From positions 1 to 64,000 of the forward strand of contig NZ_BBCD01000016.1 in NCBI RefSeq assembly GCF_001311865.1: DNA of 64,000 nt, written 5' to 3'. The notes below the pieces were generated by a model. That model saw only the letters and a program-made list of their open reading frames with translations, was not told the DNA's origin and did no database searches. Made by a program: the position numbers and the translations under genes. Each line of letters starts with the position of its first letter. Position 1 is the stretch's first letter. This DNA is from Piscibacillus salipiscarius JCM 13188 (GTDB lineage Bacteria; Bacillota; Bacilli; Bacillales; Alkalibacillaceae). Positions 62,789 through 64,000 of the stretch are shown in pieces.

Positions 62789-63240
62789 ATGTCTTGTAAA
62801 GGGAAAGAACATTCTGACAACTGTGTAAGCGATATTCTACGTCAGATTGTTGATGCACAAAATGACATCGTCGAACACGAGTGCGACATTAGCTGTAAGC
62901 AATCGATTGAGGATTTATTGGGGGATACTACGTCACCATCCGGTTTAGACACAGTACCTGTTTTACTATATTGTGAGTGTAAACCATTTAAAGGGTATGG
63001 TGTTTTAAATGACCAGCAGCATACGGTAATAGGTAGCTTCTTCTTCCGCGTTAAGAAAGTCTACGATGATGATTGCGCAGTATTAGAATTACTTCGTGAT
63101 CCAGCTGACTCGGATCGAAACCCTAAAGATCCAACCCATCAAAAACAGCTAATCTAAGAACGACTGGAATCTGCATCAATGTCGACTTAAAATGCTTCTG
63201 CCACGTGACATGCTTACCAGCAGTCGATGCGATTAACTAG
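62789..63240 (+). CDS. CotZ/CotY spore coat protein, frameshifted
   Basis: A Cys-rich coat/crust protein of about 151 residues. It begins MSCKGKEHSDNCVSDILRQI, with ECDISCKQSIEDLL and VPVLLYCECKPFKGYG. Near 63143 (CAAAAAC) a shift leads to the family tail TGICINVDLKCFCHVTCLPA, with stop TAG at 63238. AAAGGAG precedes the second ATG. Cotransport with cotO and fabI gives the classic Bacillus arrangement. Confidence 0.9.
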
Positions 63241-63263
63241 ACTGAAGGCCATGTTTTTTACAC

Positions 63264-63303
63264 AAAAATGGAGCTGCTCCAATACGAAGCAGCTCCATTT
63301 TTT
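63264..63303 (+). terminator. Intrinsic terminator after cotZ
   Basis: AAAATGGAGCTGCT pairs with AGCAGCTCCATTTT, followed by TTTT. Confidence 0.9.
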
Positions 63304-63410
63304 AGCTTTGATAAATTTACAAAACTGAATACATTTTATCGATATTATCTTCAATATTTTTAAAAATAAAGCGAGCTAATATTATGATTAACTCACTTCA
63401 ATGCCCCATC

Positions 63411-63791
63411 TTAAAACCCTACAATCTGAATATCTAGTAGATCCTCTTTATTCATCGTACGTCTTCTAGGTAGTTCTCTCGAAATGAATACAATCGTATC
63501 ACCTTTCATCTCTTCAATGATTCCAGTTAAGGCGCCCTCTTTAGTTAACAGTCTGCACTTTAATGGCGGAAGTGTTTCTTGCAAGTTCAGAATGTAATCT
63601 AATTTATCGCTTTTAGATAGTGATTGAAAACGGCTACGGCTAGACTCACTTGCTGCCTGCGCTTCCTTTTCTTGTCTCTTTTCTTCAGTATTTTGATAAG
63701 CACTATAATAAAAGGTTTGGGATGTCAATTCAGGCTCAGGGTTATGTTTTTGGTCAATATATAATAAAGGTTTGATATGACGCTTCTCCAT
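63411..63791 (-). CDS. CotO-like spore coat protein
   Basis: A 126-residue protein starting MEKRHIKPLLYIDQ, the CotO-type beginning, then a charged low-complexity middle and a C-terminal fold: LPPLKCRLLTKEGALTGIIE and RTMNKEDLLDIQIVGF. CotO assists outer coat assembly. It is shorter than B. subtilis CotO, so the ortholog call rests on place (between fabI and cotZ) as well as sequence. AAAGGAG precedes the ATG; a near-sigma-K site (CATAATATG) is upstream. Confidence 0.75.
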   Translation of the reverse strand: MEKRHIKPLLYIDQKHNPEPELTSQTFYYSAYQNTEEKRQEKEAQAASESSRSRFQSLSKSDKLDYILNLQETLPPLKCRLLTKEGALTGIIEEMKGDTIVFISRELPRRRTMNKEDLLDIQIVGF

Positions 63792-63867
63792 CTGACATAC
63801 TCCTTTCTTATGATTCTAACCCCATATTATGCACAAACACCCAATTCTGTGAGATACGCTTTAAATT

Positions 63868-63902
63868 GAAAAAACTCCGAACCAATAAATTAGTTCGGAG
63901 TT
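63868..63902 (-). terminator. Intrinsic terminator after fabI
   Basis: AACTCCGAAC pairs with GTTCGGAGTT, ending in TTTTTTC on the minus strand. Confidence 0.9.
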
Positions 63903-63911
63903 CAGATATCA

Positions 63912-64000
63912 TTAATATCCTAGAATATTGTAGCCTGAATCAACATGAATGATTTCACCTGTAACACCTCGTGATAAATCACTCATTAAGAAGTAAGCCG
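63912..64000 (-). CDS. fabI: Enoyl-ACP reductase FabI, C-terminal fragment at window edge
   Basis: The last 29 residues read AYFLMSDLSRGVTGEIIHVD then SGYNILGY, the conserved FabI C-terminus (SDLSRGVTGE). FabI reduces enoyl-ACP in fatty acid synthesis. The rest of the gene is beyond the window. Its place before cotO matches B. subtilis. Confidence 0.85.
   Translation of the reverse strand, partial: AYFLMSDLSRGVTGEIIHVDSGYNILGY

Overview
The window is low-GC Firmicutes DNA and looks like a spore-forming member of the Bacillaceae. The evidence is a GerA-type germination operon, CotZ and CotO coat genes, FabI, Ku/LigD end joining, and a yjcF-yjcG-yjcH block near cotZ, cotO and fabI as in Bacillus subtilis. 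The secreted proteins are strongly acidic, which suggests a moderately halophilic or alkaliphilic relative such as Halobacillus, Alkalibacillus or Piscibacillus. The genus is inference. More than half of the genes (about 38 of 66) are broken by +1/-1 shifts, mostly at A/T runs, while the encoded protein continues perfectly in another frame. I treat these as likely consensus indel errors and annotate full-length genes.

Layout. Positions 1-9 kb hold an AbgT-type transporter, release factor 3, an HxlR regulator, an RsbR/STAS protein, an FAD amino-acid oxidase and a Vpr-like secreted protease, followed by a 21-bp tandem repeat. From 9.4 to 21.4 kb a single-strand run of twelve genes joins acyl-CoA dehydrogenase, two SDRs, thiolase, an APH-type kinase, a ComB phosphatase, an acyl-CoA ligase and a branched-chain amino-acid type ABC importer. 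From 21.5 to 27.4 kb come a quinone reductase, a TetR regulator, a second acyl-CoA dehydrogenase, two MaoC hydratases, an SDR and an iron alcohol dehydrogenase. Three promoters here share one operator motif, so this is probably a TetR-controlled acyl-CoA regulon.

From 27.5 to 34.2 kb are housekeeping genes and a sulfane-sulfur operon (two rhodanese/TusA proteins, DsrE, and a rhodanese-MBL persulfide dioxygenase type). From 34.4 to 37 kb are a membrane permease and an amidohydrolase. NHEJ genes (ku, ligD) lie at 37.5-40.2 kb, gerA/B/C at 40.3-44 kb, and an isolated holin/amidase lysis pair at 44-45 kb. From 45.2 to 47.8 kb is a four-gene operon: thioredoxin-like small protein, cory-CC-star protein, ArsA/Get3 ATPase and zinc-type oxidoreductase. 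Its first gene has an in-frame TGA before a cysteine, followed by a hairpin that fits the bacterial SECIS model. This is a candidate selenoprotein and the most interesting item in the window. From 47.8 to 64 kb follow CstA, two zinc-ribbon proteins, a giant Bpr-like protease, Pcp, YutG, the yjcFGH block, YetF, an MBL hydrolase and spore coat genes, ending in a truncated fabI.

No rRNA, tRNA, CRISPR array, insertion sequence or integrase was seen.
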